Part shown: one piece after another, positions 10,768-20,310 of the stretch | Numbering within the stretch: the stretch's first letter is position 1 | Layout of the letters: each line of letters begins with the position of its first letter | From: Mesodorylaimus sp. YZB2_4 | Taxonomy: Eukaryota > Nematoda > Enoplea > Dorylaimida > Dorylaimidae | Length of the DNA stretch: 64,000 nucleotides | Reading direction: 5' to 3' | Assembly: GCA_030248295.1 (NCBI GenBank) | Contig: JASANH010000327.1 | Span: forward strand, 1-64,000 | Made by a program: the position numbers and the translations under genes | The notes under the pieces: model-generated | The model's database searches: none | Seen by the model: only the letters and a program-made list of their open reading frames with translations | Told to the model about the DNA's origin: nothing

Positions 10768-11926
10768 GCGAGCTCTCTTGCATGGTGTGCGTACGACGCG
10801 GTCTCTTGGCATCAGGTCCATCGTCGTCGTCCTCGTCGTCTTCGCGGGCCTTTTGTTGTGCCCTTGTGCGGGCACTGGGATCGGGTTTGCCACCCATGTA
10901 ATTTTCCAACAAATCGTGTCCTTCCTGCAAGTCACATAAAGGCAACGAGTGGAAAATAAGCAAGTTGGACAGTTCTTTGCCCTCAAATTCCTACCTTCGC
11001 CGTTGCCAGCATCGTTCCATGTTTGGCCATTTTTGCAGGCCCACTATTGCTGTCGTCTTGTCCATTCTCGTCGGTCAATGGTTCCTCGTCATCCTCCTCC
11101 TCATCAACACCTCCTGTCGGCTCGGTCGTGTCGTCCTCCTCATCCTCATCGCTACCAGCCAGGCCTTTGTTATGATCGGCGCGAGGGGGCACGAGACCTT
11201 GCGCTTCCAACAAAGTCTCCTTACGTTGATCTGAAAAGTATATTCATCAAATGCATGGCCAGGAAAATGTCCTGTGCATACCTTTTAGGAACTGAATGCC
11301 TTCTTGGGCAGTCTTCTCCATGGTCGACTGCCTGGCCACTTTGGCCACTGGTAGACCAGTTTCCTTATCGTGCTCATGCTCACCTTCCATTTCATCACAG
11401 TTGCAGCCATACTCGTATTCTTTGGCCTCCTGGAACGTGAATAGTCGCGTGTCTCGGTCACATGCCAAGACGAGTCGCAGACGATTTTGCCTCACATGTC
11501 CTTGCACTGGTGCTCACGCAATAAATCAAGCGACCACCCTTTTCAGACGCACCTGTTGCTTATTTACACTAGATAGCTCTACGTATGCTTCATCGACGAG
11601 CAACGCACAACGTGCTGTCAGACTTGCGAATTATCGCGCTGCTCGCGACCAGTCGCAAGCCACCCGCGATGTCGCAGCCCAGACAGACGCTTCGCCAAGA
11701 CTGGCTTATGACATGTTATTTTCGTCACGTCTTATCGCTAGTTCTCTCATCTGTTCAGGATATCAGATATCTCATCTTGTCACTACGCTGAGACTCAATA
11801 GATCAGAGTGATCCTGCTGGACTGACAAAGCACTGGGCTGCACCTTACCCGCACAGTTCGCTGCATAGTTCCTTCCCTCTTCAACGAAGCAGGGGTCCCG
11901 TTATTGTTATTACCAGCACTCGCCAT
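10768..11926 (-). CDS. Unrecognised acidic protein with repeated TM-motif exons
   Basis: I do not recognise this family. Four coding exons can be read on the minus strand. Exon 1, 11926-11849, starts MASAGNNNNGTP and ends at CGG|GTAAGG. Exon 2 runs from about 11506 to 11260 (donor GTATGC); its acceptor phase does not match exon 1, so a small exon or boundary is missing. Exon 3 is about 11232-10993 (donor GTAGGA) and exon 4 about 10929-10768 (donor GTGAGA). A related motif recurs: KREGTMQRTV, AKVARQSTMEKTAQEG, AKMAKHGTMLATAKEG, AKRPRRTHTMQESS. Between motifs lie very acidic runs (DEDEEDD, DEEEDDEE, DDEDDDD) and a basic KRPRR that could be a nuclear signal. The 3' end was not found. Donors and acceptors plus the ordered motif argue for a real gene; function unknown. 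Confidence 0.6.
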
Positions 11927-12271
11927 AGTCGATTGATGAGGGATAAATCACTCAAATATAGGAATCCACGATGTTATTAATGAAATCAAAGTCGCTCCAG
12001 GAACGTGAATTCTAGAAGGGAAACTGGCATTTTATGGACGATAATAAGCAAAGCGTCAAACAGGCCACTGATTAGATAAAGTCTGAGGTAGGTAAAACCG
12101 AAAAAACCAGCACCAGCACCAGCAGACTCTTCAATTCTCGACGACACTTCACGTCCAAAACAGTTCAAATGAGTGCCACAGTTTCACACCTTCTCTCCTC
12201 CACATCCTCTTTCCGCCATCCACCAGGCTCTCTGATTGTACGACTGACATTTCTCGTCACCAAGCGCGCAC

Positions 12272-12279
12272 CTTATATA
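12272..12279 (-). promoter_or_regulatory. TATA box, candidate promoter of the acidic-protein gene
   Basis: TATATAAG on the minus strand, about 350 bp upstream of the ATG at 11926, in the right orientation and in moderately CpG-rich sequence. It would place a start site near 12245 and a 5' untranslated region of about 320 bp. Confidence 0.35.
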
Positions 12280-12299
12280 GAACTCGGGCACGAGACGTG

Positions 12300-13085
12300 T
12301 CTTCGTCATCGACGTGCCCAGACTTGTCGAAGCCCCCCGTCCTGTTCCGCCCGTGACATCATCGCGCGTCAGCAGCTCGAATGACTGCATCTCCATCTCG
12401 CTAGCTTTGAACTTGAAGCCAGTACTGTGTTCAAAGAACCAGCCCACTGAGCACTGCCAGGACCCTGTGCGCACAGCAATCGATACTGAACCAATCAATG
12501 CCCTCGCTTGGCGAGGAGGCATGGATCGATCCTTGCTATGCAACCATTATGCCCCTTCGTCTCTGCCGACCAATGGTCCTAGAAAACAAGCACTTAAACT
12601 GCATGCAGTCATTTGTGACCTGCAAGCACACGTCATTGCATTACTTCGACCCTCTACTTCATCCACTCCAGTCCAGATCACCCGCGCACCGTCCAATACT
12701 CTGCTTCATTCAAAGCAACTATACAAACACGATGACACAGCTCGACAGAGGCAACACACTCTACCAGTATCAAACATATCAACACATAATTGCTAACACA
12801 AACCTGAAACTAAGTATAAGCTGTTCTAAATTAGGCAAATGTGCACGCGCTGACTGGCATCGACACTCCTACACAATAAGTTATCAGGTAGCCATAACGA
12901 TCGGGGAATGTCATTGAAAACCACAACTCTTTGTGAGAGTGATAAAACTAGGAGCACATCCAACTCTGCACAGGCTACTACACACGCTTTATATTATTGC
13001 GCCCACGTGCCATCTTAGTCAATATAATAAAGCAGCGCTAGGATAATTCCAAACCTGCCGTCATAAAATGAACTCTCTTTTTCGC
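12300..13085. other. Intergenic DNA between acidic-protein gene and unc-18
   Basis: Frames of up to 160 codons on the plus strand have no splice context or recognisable similarity. I see no supported gene here. Confidence 0.4.
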
Positions 13086-13089
13086 CAAA

Positions 13090-16000
13090 TTAGGCGTCGT
13101 AGTGAGGAGTCACGGGCTGCGTCAACTTGCACAGGTTGTCCAAGAATTTTCGCGGAGTGATGATTTGATCCGAGCCTAAAACACAAAAGACCCTTGAGCA
13201 ACAAACAATGGCTTAGCTGCGACGGATTACACGTGTGCCTCTCATGCCAGGTAAATCATTTTGAATGCGTTTGGGTCCTGTTCATGCTCCCGTCCACATG
13301 ACCATGACGTAATATAGCAAGAACATGAACATTAGAGTATACTGTCCTGTGTAGTCCACGACAGCCCACTTTCACAGACGATGAGTATTTCACGTTCTTT
13401 TGTTTAATCGTTGTACTAGCCATCAAAGGTTTACTTAGGTCAGGACAACATTATGCCTGAATAGCGAGCCAACCCTGCCCCATCGACGTCTACTTCACAG
13501 GTAAGTACACATATAGTGTACGAGGGGTGTTCAAAAAGTTCTTGCAACTGGCATATAAAATCGCTGCTCTTTGAATCTGATATGGCCGTTGACCTTAACA
13601 TCTCAGAAGCCCCGAGCGTCTCAAAATCATGATTGGTTGCGGTATGAAGAAAATAATGCAGCAGTCAATCACCATGATTCCTACCCTGCCGCCTTGGTGG
13701 TGAATGTGTCAGTTTGCTTGTCAGCGTTGGAAACCAGGACAGAGTTCGATTCTGGCCATCAGAGACGGCGTTGAAGACACCAGGTGATGAGTGACTCACC
13801 CTTCACCTCTCTGAGGCCTCATTTGAGGTGCGAGGCTTTCGAATCCAAGTCTCTTCACGCGGCTTCTAAGCTGGGCATAGATACCCTCTGCAGCGTTCAG
13901 ATGTAGCAGCAGAGACCTCACCCTAGCCACCCATTCAGTCCTTATTCAGTGAAGGCCTGACCCATTCAGTCCCAATAATGAGTATGGTAACCATGGCCTA
14001 CCGGACTAGTATCATGCGCTCTTGCCGGTTAAGAAAGTGGCACCTGTCTTGGTCTATCTCTCACGCCATTTATCTTCGTCGCGCATAAACCAGAGGCACC
14101 AACTGCACCCTCCTTACCAATTATGACTTCCCACGACTTCCTGTCTTTCGTCACTTCGTACGCGCAACGTATTTCCGAGTAGGTCACACCTCCGACCACG
14201 AACACGATCAAACGGGGTCCACTATGTTGCACTTGCTGGCCACGTTCCTTGTGCCACTGTCCATAACGAGCACTAAAGGCAAACCAAATCCAAGGCATAA
14301 TTACCACAGACCACAACACACATACCACGCCTTACCTCGTCGGTGCAGCACGCCCACCGCTGCTCATCACCGATTGACGACCAGCCAGAAATGGGAATTG
14401 TTTCTGATGCAACTTATCATCGATAGCATCCTCCATCAAATCCTTGAGGACCGGCGTCCAACGCGACACTTGATAAGTCTGCTCGCTAATACGCTCCTTG
14501 CGATTCGGCTGCCAAACCTTCTTCTTCCCATGCTCGGCCACAATATTCAGTCCCAAATAGCCCATATTCGTTATGGCTGGTTTATAATCCGGAATCGATA
14601 TGCCCGCGTGTTGCAACAATTTTGTTACATTCTCTTCAGGAATGCCTAAAAAAAAGAGAAATCATAAACCAGTGAGCAGAAATTCAAGAAAAGAAAACTT
14701 GCCATTTTTGGACAAAATATGCAACAGGATTAACCGGATCTTATCATAAACGTCAACCGATGGCTCGATCAAAAGTGGAGTCAATAATTTCACGCCATCG
14801 CGGACGGGTTCGCCTTTCACATCGATGCCCGTGGCCAAATCCTGAAAGCACAGAGTCCGTATCAACCTCAAGGCAGGTTGGCATTGCTAGCATCTGCCCT
14901 AGATTTTCCGAGCATCCTAAACATGGCATTCCCAGCGCCTGTAGGCAAGACCCAGATACTAAAGGCGGGTAATTTTTAAAACTCAACTTTTCCCGCCACT
15001 CCTTAAATTTCAATTTCCTGTTAAACACGGCTCCTCGTTTTCACTAAACAACAACAAATACGGTCTCCCACTCTCGCTCGTTTCCAGCCCCGTGACGAGC
15101 ACCCCACCAAAAGCACGCTTACCTGCTCAGCCTCACACAACTGTTTTACACCCGACTGAAATCGTTGCATGCACTTTTCGGCCAAGTGCAAATGCGTGCT
15201 GTATTTGTTCAAATCTTTTTGATATTGCGGCATTTTCTTAATTAAATTTGACAAATCCTTAATTCTGGTCGTTTCGGTAGCCAATCCTTTCTTGCCTTGC
15301 ATGAATTTTTTCAAGCCAGCCGTCACTTCCCTAAAAAGTAAATTACTTTCTGTCATCTACCTTCCAATCACCAAAAATGGACTCATCCACAATCAATTGA
15401 GTATTTTGAGGACCTAGAGTAGGATAGAGAATATACAGAGAAACTGAGGATAAAGAGTAGAGGGGCAGGGAGGATAAAGAAGATAACTAGAGCCTAGAGG
15501 ATACAGAGAGGGTGAAGAGAGGATATAGAACACATAAAACATGTTTCAGGAGGGATTGGATGATGATTCATGCCAGACTTGAAAAATCCGAGCTTCATCT
15601 ACTAGCAAGAGAACATTGCCAACTGGTAAGTCCGCCTTTACAAAACCTAAAATTATAGTTTGTTCCCAAGTGCAAAAGAAAGCTCTCTGCAAAATATCAA
15701 AGGCGCCTGGCCAACTGGGCAGCGTCTGAAGTCTCAGATCTTTGAATTTTTGTGTCGCAAGAAGCCCGAGAGTATACTGCAGTTCTTTGCGAACTAGGTT
15801 TTCGGGTTTCGAATTTAAGCTTACAACACTTGGGTCTCGAGTATTTTCCTCAATAACCCAAAAAACCAAAAATTTAAAAATTCCCAGGACTTTACTCGCT
15901 GACCACAGCTGACCAGTTGGCCAGACGACTCTAATGCAGAGAGCTTTCTTTTGCACCAAGGAGCAAACAACATTTTTTGGTGTTGTCAAGTTCGAGTTAG

Positions 16001-18591
16001 AGGTTGGCGATGTTCCAAGTTAGCCTGAATTTTTTGAGAGCCCACCTTAATAGTCCCCATCTTACTGTGACACCACGGCGATATGCTCCATCTTACTGTG
16101 ACACCACGGCGATATGCTTATGACGTAATTCTGACCACAAATCGTCATTCTCGTCCAACAATACTTCCTTCTCCACCGTCTCCGAGGACCCAGTCTCGTA
16201 TCTGAACACGTCGTTCTCGATCTCCAACAAATCGAACGCCATCGCTTGAAACGTACATTCGTGCAATAACGGCGACACGCCATCAAATCCCCGATCCAGA
16301 ATAAGTAACTGAGAACGCGCTTTTTCTGAACCCTGAAAAAGGAAAAATGCAGCTCAAACAAATCTCTTCCCTATCCCCCCGTCCGTTCCTACCTCGCCCA
16401 TCGTCGGCTCATCAGCTTTATAGGCGTCCAATTTTTGTTGCACTAAATGCGCCAATTCCACATTCCGTTCGAAATCAGCACGATAGCGAATACTCGGGTA
16501 TTCGCCCAATGTGGCGCAAACAGTGGCAATCTGCTCGGCAATACGTTCCATATTGGCTGTCAAACCGCCTTGTTTTTGTGGATTGTAGAACAACTGAAAC
16601 GTCTCCGAACTGTCCAACGAAAACACCTGAAAATATTCATATTTCCTAGACTCGACTGTCAGCAATACGTTGTGCATTGTTCATGGACGAAACATCATCC
16701 CAACAGGCGATGGCCCCAAACCAGAGATTGGTACTATTGGGACCATATAAAGACCCCCTGACACACCCCGTTTGTCGAGGTGGACAATCACTCACCTGCG
16801 ATTCATAAGGAGTGAACGCGATATTGATTTCTTTCAATGTCTTGACATATTTCGACGCCGTACTTTTGCACAATTGATTAAATAATTCGTCCGGACACGC
16901 TTCCGTAAAAAATACATGGGCCATTTTATACTGATGTTTGTTAGTGGATGGAAAATCAGCGATCAATTTTTCAATCGAATCTTTGGTTGGTGCGATTAAG
17001 TAGATGGCATCCAATGCTAATGGCTCGCGGCGTTTATTTAAGTCTTCAACGACTGAAGAATAAAATAATTGGTTTCGATGGTGCATGTGGTTAGCACGTG
17101 GGGCTGGGAATTCCAAAAGCACGGGTTCGAATCCCGGTCAAGGCCTAAGTTTTTGTTCGCGAAACATAACTGCACGCGATATAAATGCACGGAAAGGTAA
17201 AGGTCGCTAAACTTTGAAATCTTCCTGAATGTGAGAGTTATAAATTTATAGAAAATCAATATAAGAAGATTTACAGAACGAATATAAGAAAAAATACATC
17301 AAGTCTTTCAGCGGACGAGAATCGATCGATCAAGGTCTTAATCGATTAAAAACCACAATCGATATCTCACTAATTATTGATCAAAAGAAATCGTATTTTA
17401 AAGATCAGAGACACTATTCGACTGAATTTAACTTGATTAGATCAGATGAAAATCGATTATTAGATTAAAATCTAAATTGGCTAATTTTGATCAGCGGATC
17501 AATGATTAAATCAAAATCAAATCTGACTGATCAGCTAAGATGATAATTCGGTAATTATCGATCAGCCGATCAAAATCGATTAAAATTCAAATTTTAAAAA
17601 AGCCAACAATTACTTACTGGTTATTCCTTCATCCATAATCTGATGCATTTTGCAACAAGCGCTGATCATACGCATGGCCAATTTGTCCACGATCAATACG
17701 TTCCATGTTTGATTTTTGCCGCCTTTCTTCAATGGTCGAATCACTTCGTTAATTATTCCTTGAAAAAGTAGGACAATTTTAATTTCAGTCAATAACAGAA
17801 TCAGCCAAAAAAGACTGAAAACTATTTTCCAATAATTGAGCATCGAGGGGACCTTTTTTTGCCCGCCCTTCAATTTTGTTCCTGCGACATCCTTTTCCCT
17901 TAAGCGCTTAGTGTAATGAGAAGTTTTTGTATCAATAATTGCTAGAAATCGTCAAGACTCATTCTCTAAGTGCACTGGCGGTTTGCGTTGGTCCAGCTTT
18001 CGGTCTTCTCGTTTTCTGCATATTTATAGAGTCGAGGGGCGCAAAACGAAATGGAAACGCGTTGGCTAAGCTAAACACAAGCCCTCGTGATCAATAGTGG
18101 CTAATGCACCAGGGATACCCGCCCATACTCGATCGTGCTCGCTCCCCCTAAGCTTCGTTCTAGCCCGAGGTAAGGCGGACACGACAAGATGGATAAGGCT
18201 AAGAGGCAGAATATATCGATCAGAGGAAAAAAAGGGTTGTTATTGCTCGACCTAGCGTACCAAAGTATTATCTCACTCCACCACTTCTATACACGCACGA
18301 ATCGATTTTTTTAAAAAAAAGGTAGTCTCTGAACATATTTCATTCTATAGCTACATGCTAGAAAAACATTGCATCCGGGTTCACGAAGATACGATAAACA
18401 TTGGATGACTACGTGCAAAACAGAAAATTGGCGATGAATGACCCGCATAGAGGAATTGACAAAATTAAAAGCATTTGTTTTAGTTGTGGAACTAGTTATT
18501 CGGCTGATTTACAAATGTCCCTAAGAAAATCGATTCTCCGACAAAATTTGAACTTACTATCTCCGACAACACGCTTCAATCCGCTTGCCAT
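13090..18591 (-). CDS. unc-18: Unc-18/Munc18-1-type syntaxin-binding protein (Sec1/Munc18 family)
   Basis: Complete ten-exon gene; exons 18591-18558, 17758-17618, 17052-16796, 16626-16393, 16332-16097, 15330-15123, 14841-14703, 14645-14336, 14272-14118, 13175-13090. They sum to 1800 nt (599 aa plus stop) and every junction joins in phase; family members are usually about 590-600 aa. Signature stretches: [132 protein letters not shown]. The protein is a cytosolic SM protein that clasps syntaxin and templates SNARE assembly for synaptic vesicle fusion. Intron 7 is GC-AG (GCAAGT donor, 14702-14697). Exon 5 has a duplicated donor (see findings). The start is set by [11 protein letters not shown], which matches the family N terminus. 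Confidence 0.96.
13518..13560 (+). mobile_element. Mariner-type transposon end (relic)
   Basis: TACGAGGGGTGTTCAAAAAG at about 13519 matches the well-known terminal repeat start of many mariner elements and follows a TA. No transposase follows within the next kilobase; only a solo or decayed end is visible. Confidence 0.45.
13640..13990 (+). repeat. tRNA-related repeat-like segment downstream of unc-18
   Basis: Contains a B-box-like GAGTTCGATTCTGGCC at about 13743 and a tandem CCATTCAGTCC motif at about 13940-13975. It lies in the last intron of unc-18 (between exons 9 and 10). Assignment to a SINE family is tentative. Confidence 0.3.
15405..15540 (+). repeat. Degenerate purine-rich tandem repeat in unc-18 intron 5
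   Basis: About 130 bp of almost pure purine on the plus strand built from variants of GAGGATA(A/C)AGA. It lies next to the TIR element in the same intron. Confidence 0.5.
15610..16017. mobile_element. Non-autonomous element with about 110-130 bp terminal inverted repeats
   Basis: The left end (GAACATTGCCAAC, 15611) and right end (GTTGGCGATGTTCC, about 16003-16016) are inverted copies, and the arms share the inverted block GTGCAAAAGAAAGCTCTCTG / CAGAGAGCTTTCTTTTGCAC as well as GGCCAACTGG. The centre (about 15725-15890) is AT-rich. It lies in intron 5 of unc-18. A related arm occurs at 63390-63540. The 147-codon frame across it is not a gene. Confidence 0.7.
16052..16113. repeat. 31-bp tandem duplication over an unc-18 splice donor
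   Basis: The unit CATCTTACTGTGACACCACG...GATATGCTC occurs twice in a row, at about 16052-16082 and 16083-16113, nearly identical. On the minus strand each copy carries the end of exon 5 and its donor (GTGTCACA|GTAAGA). Use of the upstream copy (exon end 16097) keeps the reading frame. Confidence 0.85.
17065..17150 (+). repeat. tRNA-like sequence in unc-18 intron 2
   Basis: GTGCATGTGGTTAGCACGTG followed by GGGTTCGAATCCCGG gives a good D-arm/A-box and a perfect T-arm/B-box at tRNA-like spacing, but flanking sequence does not form a convincing seven-pair acceptor stem. I therefore read it as a tRNA pseudogene or SINE head rather than a working tRNA. Confidence 0.4.
17310..17590. repeat. ATCGAT/TGATCA-rich simple segment in unc-18 intron 2
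   Basis: Roughly 280 bp with many overlapping AATCGATTA, TGATCA and AAAATC words on both strands, ending at the exon 2 donor. Compositionally distinct from the neighbours. Confidence 0.45.
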
Positions 18592-20310
18592 AACTTTTGT
18601 TTTTCAAAAATAAATTGCCGAGATACTCCTTTTTACTATCGCTAAATACGACTAGCCTGAAACTAAATATGTAAACATCACAGCAAATAGAGTCAGCGAA
18701 AAACTTTTGAAAAAACTTCATTTACAGGGTTTAAACCACAAAAAAATTTGTGCGAAACTTACCAAAATAGCTCGATTTAAAGATTTGAATGATCAAAGAG
18801 GAAAGACACCACAAAAAAAAATTATTTTACGATTGTCTTTGGAGATCTGAAATTCTTGTTCCAAAATGGAAAAGGGGGGCCAAAAATTTAGTGCCCCCTC
18901 TTTGCGACGCACACTAGGACAGGTACAAAGCTGCCTATTTCATTTTAAAAAGTTATGGAGGGAATTTTCTGTGATGACTTGTAGCGAAGGTAGTCAGTCT
19001 AGTTCAGTTTGTGCTGACGGCTGGTCGGTTCAGAAAAATTTATGGGATCCATGTTTTAAGGGTAGAATTTTTCGTGCGTGTATAAGTTGACATTGCAGCC
19101 ATGAAAAGTTGTGGTTATTTTTAATAGAAATTACGGTCAAGATCAGGGCTGTTTTCTCGTATTCCCTGCAGCGCAATCTTTGCAGCGCAGTGCATCAATT
19201 CCTGATCTAAAATTCATCGAAACAGTATATTTGGGCTCACCAGAACTTTATCTGATTTGGTTGAATGCCGATACGAAATTTTTGACTGCCAGATTCTCCA
19301 GCCTGGCTTGTAAGTCTTATCAAATTATCAGCAGGTTTATCTTCCTCTATTCGCGCTCATAAGGACTATACGCCTATTTCATCCATTTATTGCTGTCCAC
19401 CCATGCGACTGGCATTCACCCCCCCCCGTCCAACTGGCAAGTAACCTGAAAAGTATTTTTGAAATTTCCATGCGCGATTCGTATCCGTGTTAACGTCCTG
19501 TGCCAAGTGCCCACTTGTTGTCATTTTGGCAAGACATATTTTTGATGAATTTATTTGTATGACTTTCCTTTAAAGGCGATCTCTTAGTCACTGTCGTGGG
19601 CCGTCCCGTTTTACTGCTCCTTGTTGCCACCGATTTCTTTTTCGAGTGTTGGCTCAGGCCGATAAAACGGACGCCTTCTTATGAATAGATTGTAGACCCG
19701 CTCTTGTTTGTTGTCCACACTACCGTTTATGTACACTATGAACGGGGGGGGGGGGGGGGGGGTCTGGCGCAGCACGGCTGTCTTCAGGCCAAATAAAGGC
19801 GTCTTGCTGGTCTAGCATCATAAAAGGCTCTCTCGTGCTCGTTTACCAAATACGGTTTTTCCAATCACATCTTTCCTTCAGTCCGATGTTGGGTCAGGTA
19901 GCAGAAAAGTTTTTCGTCCTTCGTCGTCGAGGTCGACTAGTCATTGGCGTTTAGGCGAGGCAGGAGTCGAAGGACAGTTTGAACCAAAACAGACGACCTT
20001 GAGGAGTTTTGGGATTTGTCACATAGGAGCTCGCCATTTCACGTCCTTCTCACTGTGCGTCACTCGTAGGAAGACAGAGGCCGACTTATCTCTCTCTTCT
20101 ATTTCTAATCACCTACCTAGCCACGTAGTGGAATGTGCTTTGTGGGCGGCGCTGGTGACTCATTCTTGTGCCTTTCACTTTTGCCCATTTTAGGCGAGAT
20201 CAGCAATCCGTAAGTAATTAGGCAGCATTTCCTCCATTGACTATTTGTGGATCAGTCGAGTGTGGTTGGTTGATCGTGAGTGAGCATATTAGAAACGGGT
20301 TTTTTCAAAT
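18592..20310. other. Divergent intergenic region between unc-18 and the coiled-coil gene
   Basis: Both genes read outward from here, so their promoters should lie inside. It carries an uninterrupted run of 19 G at 19744-19762. No further gene is supported. Confidence 0.5.
19744..19762 (+). repeat. Poly(G) tract, 19 bp
   Basis: Uninterrupted run of G read directly. Other G/C runs of 12 or more lie at 21218, 31859, 33105, 37854, 50594, 56276 and 61349. Confidence 0.95.

Noticed and set aside
12314-12917. Plus-strand frames of 139 and 160 codons
   Set aside because: No splice context, no recognisable motif and mutually overlapping in different frames; they also overlap the likely promoter of the minus-strand gene.
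15546-15989. 147-codon minus-strand frame in an unc-18 intron
   Set aside because: It spans both arms of the TIR element and has no similarity to a transposase.
17065-17150. Functional tRNA gene
   Set aside because: Good internal promoter boxes but no convincing acceptor stem; kept only as a tRNA-like repeat.
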